A stretch of 64,000 bases of DNA from Strongylocentrotus purpuratus. Its lineage: Eukaryota; Echinodermata; Echinoidea; Camarodonta; Strongylocentrotidae. A program made the translations under genes and the position numbers. How positions within the stretch are numbered: position 1 is the stretch's first letter; every line of letters starts with the position of its first letter. Shown piece after piece: positions 55,801 through 62,879 of the stretch. The stretch is taken from assembly GCF_000002235.5 (NCBI RefSeq), contig NW_022145607.1:37914529-37978528 (forward strand). Reading direction: 5' to 3'. The notes under the pieces are model-generated. The model had not been told where the DNA came from. It did not search any database and was given only the letters and a program-made list of their open reading frames with translations.

Positions 55801-58202
55801 CAAGATCCGCGGTTCAAGTCCCACCGCGGCACTAATGTCCTTTGGTAAGACATTGATCTACATTTGCCACTCTCCACCGAGGTGTCAAATGGGTACCCGG
55901 TAGGATGCGAAAGCTAATGTGCTTAGATTAGCAAGTGTGCGCTTGTAAACATGACGCCTGGCTGGAATGCTCTCCAGGGAGTGGAGAATGTGCATACATT
56001 GTGTGCGGGTAAGCCTGAATCCGATGACCGGGGTAATAATATAACGATATATATCTGTAAAGCGCTTAGAGAGGGCCTTCGGTCCTGAAAAGCGCTATAT
56101 AAGAACTAGCTATTATTATTATTATCATTTGATAGACAGAAAAAAGCAATGTATCTATTATTCAAAACATGGCTTACGCCAAACTGTCGTCCAAGGCCTG
56201 CAAAACCTACCACTCTGACAAGAGATGCCAAACCAACCCTCAGTGCAGTTACAGGTGAACGAGTTCGGACGATCAACGCATGTTCCTTCATTCAAACACG
56301 GTCCGGAATAACATTCGTCAATATCTATAGGAGAAATGGGATTTCATCAAAATTACTTGAGGTATTTATTAATTTCTTTACTTTATTTCTTTCTCTATTT
56401 TCCATCCAGTATCTACTCCAATGGATTAACCACATTTCACAGCCAGATACAATATGCCCTATACGGTAAGTAATAATTATTATGCTACTTGTTTATATCC
56501 TGATCAGTGTGTATGTATTAATAGTGATGCAGAATAAAACACTGGCATACTAATTGACTCACAAACCAAAGAGGGATGTGTTTTGGTAGATATAAGAACA
56601 AAAAGTTATATATGTAAAGTGTTTATATTTAGATATACACATCTACCGGGCGTATTTCTACATCAAATTACTCCTCTTCATGTATTCTTCATTGCATGTT
56701 CCTAATTACAGAATTACAAAATAAATGAATACGCAAACGCACAAATGATCAAAACAAACAAACAATACCGATTTCACATGTGTAGCCCTCCCACCCTGGA
56801 GAGCAATCACAAGAGAAGTCGTTCAAGAGGTTGTTACACTCTGCATCGTTTAGGCATGGGTTTGAAGAACATTCATTAACATCTGTGAAGTAATTCAATA
56901 AAGGACATGTAAATTACTCCAAAAAAGTTCTGTTATTCAAGATTGAGTGTTTATATCTCTCTTGCTGCTATATCATATTCTTGACTTTGCTTTCATTGAA
57001 AAGCCAGCTTTAGTCGATGTAGTGAAATTGCGACTGACAAATGGTTGTATTAGAATAATGAAAATAAGTCTGGGCACAAAAAAAGTTTTAAAATCGTATC
57101 ATCAAGATACATCATCTTTATTTTACATTTACTTTAGGCTGTTAAAATGAAAATCAAATCAAATGAACCAAACTATTGATTTGGCTCTGGAAGATATCTT
57201 TCTTCTAATTGAATTAGATAATTGGATTGACAAATGATTGCAAATCACATAGTGTCGTTGAAAACGGGAATCCAATTTATTCATTTTTTTTTGTTCACAG
57301 ACAGAGGCACCAAACTGACCGGATTTTGGCGATTTAAGGCAATTTTTTCGTTAGGTCTGCTGTCGGTCCCATTGGTGTGGCCCAGGTATTACCTGAACTG
57401 GCCAAGTGCTGGTCGGTTTGGAGTTAGTGTGAAGTTGGTTTGGAGTCAGTATGAGGTTGATTGGGTGGTGTAACAGAGGTAATGGGGCTACTACAGCAAT
57501 TGATTGAATAATTGAAAGGGTATTTAAAATGTATACTCATAATATATATGGCATTGGCATGATCATGATGTAATCATACAGTATGTATAATCATATTTAT
57601 ATAATGAATTTACATGAAATATAAGATACAGAACATGTTCACATCATGTGACGAATCATCAAGCAATCATACATACATTAATTCTTAATGATGTATTTGT
57701 AGCAGTAGTAGTAGTAGCAGAAGCAAAACATGTAATAGGTGATAATAATGATACTATTACTACTACTAATATAATTACTACTGCTACTTTTACTACTACT
57801 GCTACGTCTACTACTCCTATTACTACTACTACTATTACTACTACTACTACTACCTCTATTACTACTATTAATGGTAATATGTTAATAATAATAATAATAA
57901 TAACAATCATGATAAAACAAAAAACGATATTAATCATAGTAATGTCCTAGTTATAATATATCTACAATGTCTCAAGGAACTTTAGAAAATAGAAATTATA
58001 TTTAGGCATCAATTTTGTTATTACTAACGAATCGAGAAAAGGTCTAACACTAGCATTCCATAAGCATTTGTATTAGGCTTACCTATACATGTAAATCCAT
58101 TAACATGCAAAGAATAGCCTGGGTGACAAGAGCATAAATAACCACCGACGGTGTTGTTACAGATGTGAGTACAGTCATTCGTAAACAGGCATTCGTTGAT
58201 AT
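43342..58202 (-). CDS. adhesion G protein-coupled receptor (3' 16 exons), EGF4-Ig-SEA-GAIN-7TM
   Basis: Sixteen exons, each with AG acceptor and GT donor and matching phases, join into 999 residues with no stop; the 5' end lies beyond 58202. Order: four EGF modules (residues 1-155), Ig (156-240), SEA (241-355), a short HRM-like cysteine segment (356-395), GAIN (396-630) with GPS ending N-H-L/T-S-F, TM1-TM7 (about 690-935) and a tail ending SKSEID. The GAIN domain of this class cuts itself at HL/T and the two parts stay together at the cell surface, the freed end acting as a tethered agonist (family knowledge). EGF, Ig and SEA modules suggest binding to matrix or cells. Ig plus SEA recalls vertebrate ADGRF5; the EGF row recalls ADGRE/ADGRL4. 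Orthology is not decided, so no symbol is given. Introns carry SINEs and a foldback MITE. Confidence 0.92.
44743..44809 (-). CDS. aGPCR exon: TM4
   Basis: A 67-nt exon: [12 protein letters not shown] then [10 protein letters not shown]. It is too short to appear as an ORF but has exact GTAAGT and CAG borders and fits both phases. Confidence 0.9.
45275..45558 (-). CDS. aGPCR exon: TM2-TM3 and start of TM4
   Basis: A 284-nt exon: [20 protein letters not shown] (TM2), [20 protein letters not shown] (TM3 with the conserved extracellular Cys and the W-M-x-V-E-G motif), then SIIAWG. Confidence 0.95.
46485..46609 (-). CDS. aGPCR exon: TM1
   Basis: A 125-nt exon: [19 protein letters not shown], then TLAVYITD, a single hydrophobic helix. 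It ends with AG that completes Arg with the next exon. Confidence 0.92.
47207..47347 (-). CDS. aGPCR exon: GPS motif
   Basis: A 141-nt phase 0-0 exon: [20 protein letters not shown], then [15 protein letters not shown]. The four cysteines, two tryptophans and the H-L/T cleavage triad are all present, so self-cleavage is expected. Confidence 0.95.
47796..48161 (-). CDS. aGPCR exon: GAIN subdomain B
   Basis: A 366-nt phase 0-0 exon: [20 protein letters not shown], then [26 protein letters not shown] and [10 protein letters not shown]. These are the beta strands of GAIN subdomain B. Confidence 0.9.
48185..48490. mobile_element. SINE fragments in an aGPCR intron
   Basis: A minus-strand B box (GGGTTCGACTCCC) stands near 48220-48240. 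A second plus-strand copy near 48365 has GGGTTAGATCCCC, then TTTGACAAGACATTAATACA and TTTGCCACTCCATATCCAGG. The second part is the body of the SINE family at 49.7, 53.5 and 55.8 kb. Confidence 0.6.
48672..48876. mobile_element. 205-bp foldback MITE in an aGPCR intron
   Basis: CCAGGGGGG, then GCATTTCATGAAACAATTAG, mirrored at the right end; arms about 75 bp. The arm itself contains GTCGGTGGTTTTCACCGAC, a smaller hairpin. Confidence 0.85.
49113..49298 (-). CDS. aGPCR exon: GAIN subdomain A, part 2
   Basis: A 186-nt phase 0-0 exon: [18 protein letters not shown], then [20 protein letters not shown] and VAPNLVVQ, typical of the helix preceding subdomain B. Confidence 0.88.
49325..49725. repeat. 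(ATG)n/(AAT)n simple repeats
   Basis: About 400 bp of ATG, GTG and AAT triplets, upstream of the GAIN exon at 49113-49298 in gene direction. Confidence 0.85.
49726..50035 (+). mobile_element. tRNA-derived SINE
   Basis: TAGTCTACTGGATAAGTCAC (A-box region), GGGTTCGAATCCCAAG (good B box), then the family body with GACGTTAATCTACATCAGCC and CAGGTTTCGAATGGGT and an end near TAAGCGCTAAAGCGATACAA. Confidence 0.75.
50128..50274 (-). CDS. aGPCR exon: GAIN subdomain A, part 1
   Basis: A 147-nt phase 0-0 exon: [20 protein letters not shown] and [15 protein letters not shown], helical as in GAIN subdomain A. The acceptor (GTTGAAAG) is weak but the frame and phase fit both neighbours. Confidence 0.8.
50275..50929. 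other. AT-rich intron
   Basis: Scattered AAT/AAC triplets; no feature recognised. Confidence 0.5.
50930..51051 (-). CDS. aGPCR exon: HRM-like cysteine segment
   Basis: A 122-nt exon: [28 protein letters not shown], then NQLLIYLRE. The A-R-x-x-C...W-x-P-x-D-x-C pattern resembles only the C-terminal half of a hormone-receptor motif, so a full domain is not claimed. Confidence 0.82.
51125..51360 (+). mobile_element. tRNA-derived SINE
   Basis: GGGTATAGCGGTTTGTTC (A-box region), GGGTTCGAATCCCAGTCC (B box), the family body with GGAAGATATTAATCCACG and CCAGGTGTAAATAGGTGCC, and a TTATTATTATAA tail. Confidence 0.75.
51361..52396. other. intron, nothing recognised beyond simple repeats
   Basis: ATT/ACT triplets lie near 51410-51490. 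The ORFs at 51366 and 51656 have no family resemblance. Confidence 0.5.
52397..52631 (-). CDS. aGPCR exon: SEA-like domain, second half, and linker
   Basis: A 235-nt exon: [20 protein letters not shown], then [19 protein letters not shown] and a linker ending [11 protein letters not shown]. Where SEA domains cut themselves (G-S-V-V-V) this one has N-G-T-I-Y-L. Confidence 0.82.
53141..53250 (-). CDS. aGPCR exon: SEA-like domain, first half
   Basis: A 110-nt exon: [17 protein letters not shown], then [12 protein letters not shown]. The beta strand followed by an amphipathic helix with S-x-x-Y-x-x-L matches SEA domains. It joins in frame to 52631. Confidence 0.8.
53495..53785 (+). mobile_element. 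tRNA-derived SINE (weak B box)
   Basis: TGTCTAGTGGATAAGTCACG, a decayed B box (GGTTCGCGGTTCTTG), then GGGAAGACATTGATCTACAT and an ATTATTATCATTATC tail. Confidence 0.7.
54051..54305 (-). CDS. aGPCR exon: Ig-like domain
   Basis: A 255-nt phase 1-1 exon encodes a complete C2/I-set Ig fold: VVLNCEF, the W of [10 protein letters not shown], and the D-x-A-Y-Y-S-C motif with the second cysteine, ending ALLRITG. Confidence 0.9.
54306..55299. other. AT-rich intron
   Basis: No exon or repeat recognised. Confidence 0.5.
55300..55416 (-). CDS. aGPCR exon: EGF 4
   Basis: A 117-nt phase 1-1 exon: [23 protein letters not shown], then YAGTTC. It lacks the calcium-binding D-x-D/N-E start. Confidence 0.88.
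55430..55645 (+). mobile_element. SINE head with tRNA-like structure
   Basis: GGTTCAGTGGTAGAGCAG is an excellent tRNA D-arm/A box and GTGGGTTCAAAGCCA a B box. AACACAT before and ATGTGTT after could pair as an acceptor stem. The T stem does not pair well and SINE-like body sequence follows, so it is a tRNA-derived element rather than a tRNA gene. Confidence 0.55.
55785..56128 (+). mobile_element. full tRNA-derived SINE with (ATT)n tail
   Basis: B box CGGTTCAAGTCCCACCGCGG, body with TTTGGTAAGACATTGATCTA and GGTGTCAAATGGGTACCCGG, then TGTAAAGCGCTTAGAGAGGG and the end AAAAGCGCTATATAAGAACT followed by (ATT)n. This end matches the LINE finishing near 60715. Confidence 0.8.
56211..56324 (-). CDS. 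aGPCR exon: calcium-binding EGF 3
   Basis: A 114-nt phase 1-1 exon: [32 protein letters not shown]. The donor is GTAGGT. Confidence 0.88.
56769..56882 (-). CDS. aGPCR exon: calcium-binding EGF 2
   Basis: A 114-nt phase 1-1 exon: [32 protein letters not shown]. Six cysteines. Confidence 0.88.
57700..57960. repeat. (ACT)n/(AAT)n simple repeat
   Basis: About 250 bp of TAC/ACT triplets. Both ORFs spanning it are artefacts. Confidence 0.9.
58083..58202 (-). CDS. aGPCR exon: calcium-binding EGF 1
   Basis: A 120-nt phase 1-1 exon beginning D-I-N-E-C with [24 protein letters not shown] and FTC. Its spacing is that of fibulin-type cbEGF modules. It is the most 5' exon seen; its acceptor (AG at 58204-58203) shows that more exons precede it. 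Confidence 0.85.
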   Translation of the reverse strand: MSTNACLRMTVLTSVTTPSVVIYALVTQAILCMLMDLHV

Positions 58203-58399
58203 CTAGTAGTCAAACATGAAAGAAAAACATGCCATACAGGTTAGAAGTTAGACTAGATGGAACATTCACTTCACTCACTTGAAAATGATGCCTACTGCAC
58301 AGAGCGATTTTACAAACCAAAACAGATGCATTTGTTTAATATTCAAGTTTATTGTAATCCATTAGCAGGTTCTTAGAATCGTGATTACAAGCTATTTTT

Positions 58400-58815
58400 C
58401 ATATAAATTTATGACGCTTATATCTGTAACATCATGACCTTAAAATCTAATCAGTTCATTGGCTCTGCAAAATACATACATGTCTTGAGTTTGATGGTGT
58501 AATCCGTCCGGCGGTTATAATGATAATGCGATCACAATCTATTTTAGCAGACATAATAAGCCCCATCAACTTTGACCTCATGACCCATAATCTAATCATT
58601 TTATTGGCTCTGCTAGATACATACATATCTTGAGTTTGATGGTAATCTGTTTATCGATTATAATGGTAATACGATCATCAGATCAGCAAGATTCAAAGAG
58701 GCCTAGAGTTTGATGGTAATCCGTCAATCGGTTCTTAAGATAACGCGATCACGAGAACTGGACGTACGAATGTACGGACGGAAGGACAACCCGAAAACAT
58801 AATGCATCCGGCTAC
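58400..58815. repeat. diverged tandem repeat ending in an ACGGACGG block
   Basis: Three units of GAGTTTGATGGTAATCCGTC and TAATGGTAATACGATCA words, about 95-145 bp apart, followed by GTACGGACGGAAGGACAACC and CGAAAACATAATGCATCCGG. Confidence 0.65.
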
Positions 58816-58899
58816 TTTGTTGCAAAGGCATAGAAAACATATCACCCCAATCAGGGAGTCGGTTTTGGAGGACAAACCCCGTGTCCAAACACAACACAT

Positions 58900-58995
58900 T
58901 CATCGTATAACTATCCCGAAACGGTATAGTTATACGATGAAATTGTATGTGTGTGTGTGTGTGTGTGTGTGTGCGTGCGTGTGTTTGTGTGTTTT
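58900..58995. repeat. hairpin followed by (TG)n microsatellite
   Basis: CATCGTATAACTAT and ATAGTTATACGATG form a perfect 14-bp stem (58902-58941), then (TG)n to about 58992. Confidence 0.85.
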
Positions 58996-59309
58996 GTCTG
59001 TCTGGCTAATTGTTTTGTTCAAAACATTATTTTATTCCTCACCTAGCAACTTGGCGCAAGTGAGATCTTTCATTCTTGTAAAGATTGTCTGATGTTCAGT
59101 CATGCATGCAGAGATTCAAATGAAAATGGTACCTAAATGTACTGGGAGGATAACTCTATCAAGACATATCATGAAACTCATGATTAGATATTCATACTTC
59201 AAACATACAACTTTTAAAAGTAGGACATTTTTTCTGACTCACTCTGTACGTGTCCTCTGGTATCCGCACCTCCTGTATTTAAAACTGCGGTGAACATTTC
59301 GAGATGCCG

Positions 59310-59740
59310 CCGTAAGGGACCCGCGCGGGCAATATTCATTTTAAATGGCCCCCGGACGGCAGACGCCTGTTGTTTTGCATATCACCCGGGGCTCTTGAGG
59401 GGCCGTGAGGGCGCCGTAGGGTACACGTACGGAACCCTCGAGCACCGCAAGGCGCCCGTAAAGATTTTCATGAGAATTGACCCCCAAAATCATAAGGGGC
59501 CGTCCGGACACCGTCCGGAGCCCGCATGGGACCCGTAAGGTGTCTTGCGGGCTCTTTACGGGCTTTCTACGGCCTAATGGTCAGATAAAAACGCCGGGAG
59601 AATTGGGAGCAGCCAACTCAGCACCACGGTGCCCGTACGGCTTAAAAACTGTCCCGGCGCCCGTAGGAACTTTACGGCAACCGGCGAGACAATTCCCAAA
59701 ATGTCTGTTTTTACTCGCCGTACGGGCCCCGGACTGTATA
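59310..59740. repeat. GC-rich block of degenerate CCGTAAGG/CCGTACGG words
   Basis: More than ten variants of GCCCGTAAGG, GGCGCCCGTA and CCGTCCGG on both strands, GC-rich against AT-rich flanks. It resembles the interiors of the TIR elements at 9.5 and 22.5 kb, but no matching termini were found. ORFs through it are not credible proteins. Confidence 0.6.
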
Positions 59741-59829
59741 TGTGAAAGCCCCAACGCTGACCGACTTTGCGAAATATGCCCTCCAAATATGCTGTTTTCA
59801 AGAAAATTGAGAAATAACTTCAACCTGCT

Positions 59830-60655
59830 CTTAAATTACGATCCTTATACCTACGTCAATGAAACTTAGCAGGAACATGTATCAATATACGTGACAACTA
59901 TCTGCCAGGTTTAGTAAATTTTTATGACGTCAACGCAAAGTTATCGCCCAAAATGATGAATTTATTATGCATTACGTGTTTATTGCGTGCAGTACATTAC
60001 ACGCAGATGACAATAGTGTCAAACTGACCGCAATGAAGTGCCCTTTCGAATGATACCATAAACGTTATATGTTCTCACAGAAATATTTGAGTAAATTGCG
60101 TTTGAAGAGTTTCCGCCAAGTTATAACACGTATCGGCTATGACGTCATTCTTTCAGACTGCTATTCACCCCCTACCGTCCTTTTTTTCCTTGAAATTTTG
60201 CAAGCATATTCTGGGTGGCCAAACGCAGGAAGCCGGATTTTTGAAATTCGTCAAGGGGGCTATTTTAGATATACTCTGCATGATTGTGTTAGTATGGACG
60301 ACGGTTAGTGCCACAGAACGCGTCATCACGTGTTCATCATGCACCCAAATCCCATTGGTTTTGCACGTAGTGCTTGCGAGCCCTTTTTAGTTTCTTTCCC
60401 CTATCCCAATTTCTTTTAAACTTCGTTGGCGTAGTCTCTAGCATCCCATCAAGGTCACTGTAATCTTCGTTCTCCGGAATCACTCGGGCCGTTTTGAGGC
60501 CTTTCTTTCGCTCTACCTATCTCCACTATCACAAAAGCTACAGATTTCGTACAAATAGCTCTGGATAGTCTGAGAGATGCTCTTTCGTTTGACACATAGA
60601 AACATGGCGTCATTGCACGCATATCGTTCTGACACGATTGCATTTCTAGTTTGAT
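59830..60655 (-). repeat. inverted copy of the 18.3-20.3 kb repeat
   Basis: It ends GACACGATTGCATTTCTAG, the inverse of the start at 18338, and shares CCCATCAAGGTCACTGTAAT, GAGGCCTTTCTTTCGCTCTA and the block around AAAATGATGAATTTATTATG. Confidence 0.75.
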
Positions 60656-60711
60656 CAGTTATTGTTCAATCATGGATGATTATAAGCACTGACCATGAAA
60701 AGAAAAGGCTT

Positions 60712-61400
60712 ATAATAATAATAATAATACGAAAAATTTATATAGCGCTTGTGACAAAAGTTTCAAAGCGCTGTACATGTACGCAAAACAAAATTACTTC
60801 AAGAAAAATCGATATTACTAATGGAATTAACATTACACAAATTACCAAGTAAACAAAATATTACTAACATAACTTAACAAATTATTATTACTTAAAATTA
60901 ACAAGAAGATCAAATATTACTAACATAACTTAACAAATTAACATTACTTAAATTACCGAGAAGATCAAACATTACTAACATCACAAACGAAATTAACAAA
61001 ACATGTAAAATCCTTGGAAATTAACACATTATATCATAATATCAATTATAGTAATAATTTGAAAAGACATAGTGAAGACATGATAATATTCATTCGAACT
61101 TATTTTATATTTGGGTTGCTTTTGGAAAAGATGAGCTTTTAGATTCTTTTTGAAAATGTCAATGGTGGGTGAGTCCTGGATATGGGCGGGGAGAGTGTTC
61201 CAAAGAGTGGGGGCACAGACTGAGAAGGCCCTGTCACCAAGCGGTTGTGGGTGCGAGGACCAAGTGCGAGCTGGGGTCTGGATGATGATCTATAAGGTTC
61301 ATGCCGGTAGTCTGTTTGGGTGAGATCAGTTCAATCAGGTACGATGGTGCGCGATGGTGGATGATGTTGAACGTGAGGATAAGGATCTTGAATTAGATAC
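60712..61400 (-). pseudogene. LINE RT C-terminus, 3' UTR and (ATT)n tail
   Basis: The minus strand reads FKILILTFNIIHHRAPSYL (near 61380-61320), then DRAFSVCAPTLWNTLPAHIQ and TIDIFKKNLKAHLF (61210-61130), and a stop near 61040. The 3' UTR has a short tandem repeat (60790-61010, ATTACTAACAT words) and ends AGCGCTATATAAATTTTTCG plus (ATT)n near 60712. It is the autonomous-type partner of the SINE tails. Confidence 0.8.
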
Positions 61401-62639
61401 GTTGAGGGATAATAAAATTTAAAGAGTAGACAACGATTTAAAATGGTTTATTGACAGGCTGACAAAATGTAGGTCAAGAGGTTGTTTACATTTTTGAGGG
61501 AAATTCACGCGCTAGGAAATGTAATACTTTGTATTACATTGGAAGGAAATGTACAAGCGTATGTACGCTTATCAAGCAAGCGCGGAAAATACCGCCAGCA
61601 AATTAAAAATAGCACGAAGGGGCTTTCATTCTAGTTATGGCTTTCATTTTGAATGGACAAGAAGAAAAATTTACGGAGTCTAAAACATTCCCACCACCTC
61701 CCCATTATCTCCACCAATAAAAGTATTTTTAGTATATTAGTGGCATAAATTAAGTATTGCTTGGTGGTTCGAAGTAGCCAGGGTATACGTATTAGTACGG
61801 AAAGGATTTAGGGTTTCAGGTATGAAAGGTACGGATAGGGTTTATGTAATAAATTGGTCAGTGATTTATGAAGTTAATGCAGAGCCGGGGGCATTTGGCC
61901 TGGTCGCACATCAACTTGCGTCGTGCACAAAGAAAGTGGGCCGTAGGGGAATTTTTCCCATTGGGTTTCGCCCCTACCCGGTTTTGTATGGGTAAATCAC
62001 TAATCACATGGTACTGATAAGTTTATTGATCAATAATTGTCATCCGATAATTTTCGACCCCACTCAATTTTTACATGCGAGGGGGTTGCCAATATATATT
62101 CAGTCGAATTTGTTCGCATGTCAATTTTTAGTTTTCCGGCCCCCATTCGATTTGAATGCGGGGGGACCTAGTTGTACCTACACATTTTCAAACTCAGGGT
62201 GTCACGCTTTAATCTTAGGCATCATCCGATCTTACAGGCGGAGAGGCTGGTATATATATACATCTATATTCTATAACTTTAGGCATCACTCGATTTTATA
62301 GGCGGGGGGCTGATATAATGACTTAATGTATATAAGTTAAGCCTAGGCATCACTCGATTTCATAGGCGGGGGGCCTAGCATAACTTTAGGCATCACTCGA
62401 TTTTATAGGCGGGGGGCTGATATAATGACTTAATGTATATAAGTTTAGCCTAGGCATCACTCGATTTCATAGGCGGGGGGCCTAGCATTGCATTTGTAAG
62501 CATTTTTTATGATTCAATATATCTGTGTTATTTTGTTATGACACCCAGAAAATCAAAATGTGCAAAATAAGCGTCCATCTCAAAATGTTAATAAAGCCAC
62601 GACATAAAGGCAAATTTGGTTGTTTGTTATTTTTGTTAG
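61401..62639. mobile_element. about 1.24-kb insertion splitting the LINE
   Basis: The RT frame stops at 62640 (LHWLFIH) and resumes at 61400. The insert holds an AATGTAATACTTTGTATTACATT-type hairpin region near 61525 and the tandem arrays at 62040-62510. Termini and target duplication could not be defined. Confidence 0.5.
62200..62510. repeat. higher-order tandem repeat of TAGGCATCACTCGATTT
   Basis: A dimer of two about 58-bp units (one with TTTTATAGGCGGGGGGCTG, the other with TTTCATAGGCGGGGGGCC) is repeated about 117 bp apart, nearly identical. More decayed relatives lie at 62045-62180. Confidence 0.85.
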
Positions 62640-62845
62640 CCGTGAATAAAGAGCCAATGTAGGGTGCGGATGACTGGAGTGATGTGATCGTGCTTTATAG
62701 TGCGAGTGATGAGACGTGCAGCGGTGTTCTGTATGTGCTGAAGTGGGGCCAGATGACAAGCAGGTAAGTTGATTAATAAACTATTACAAGTCCAAATGGG
62801 AAGTTACCAAAGCATTAACTAGTCGTTCAGTAAAGCTGCAATCAA
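62640..62845 (-). pseudogene. LINE RT fragment upstream of the insertion
   Basis: The minus strand: LVNALVTSHLD, then after a frameshift CNSLLINLPACHLAPLQHIQ, NTAARLITRT and VIRTLHWL. It continues into the fragment ending at 61400. Confidence 0.8.
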
Positions 62846-62879
62846 GGTATTTCCGGATTTTCCCAATCCTTTAAACACC

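Noticed and set aside
57648..57950. Thr/Ile-rich and Val-rich ORFs
   Set aside because: Translations of the (ACT)n/(AAT)n simple repeat.
43342..58202. Joining the EMI/EGF exons (8-15 kb) to the same receptor gene
   Set aside because: They lie 3' of the receptor's stop codon on the same strand, so they must belong to another transcript.
59290..59869. ORFs of 82 and 130 codons in the GC-rich block
   Set aside because: Composed of CCGTAAGG-type repeats on both strands; no domain or splice context.
62200..62510. CRISPR-like array
   Set aside because: The repeats are contiguous 58/117-bp units without unique spacers, in a eukaryotic window; it is a tandem repeat.
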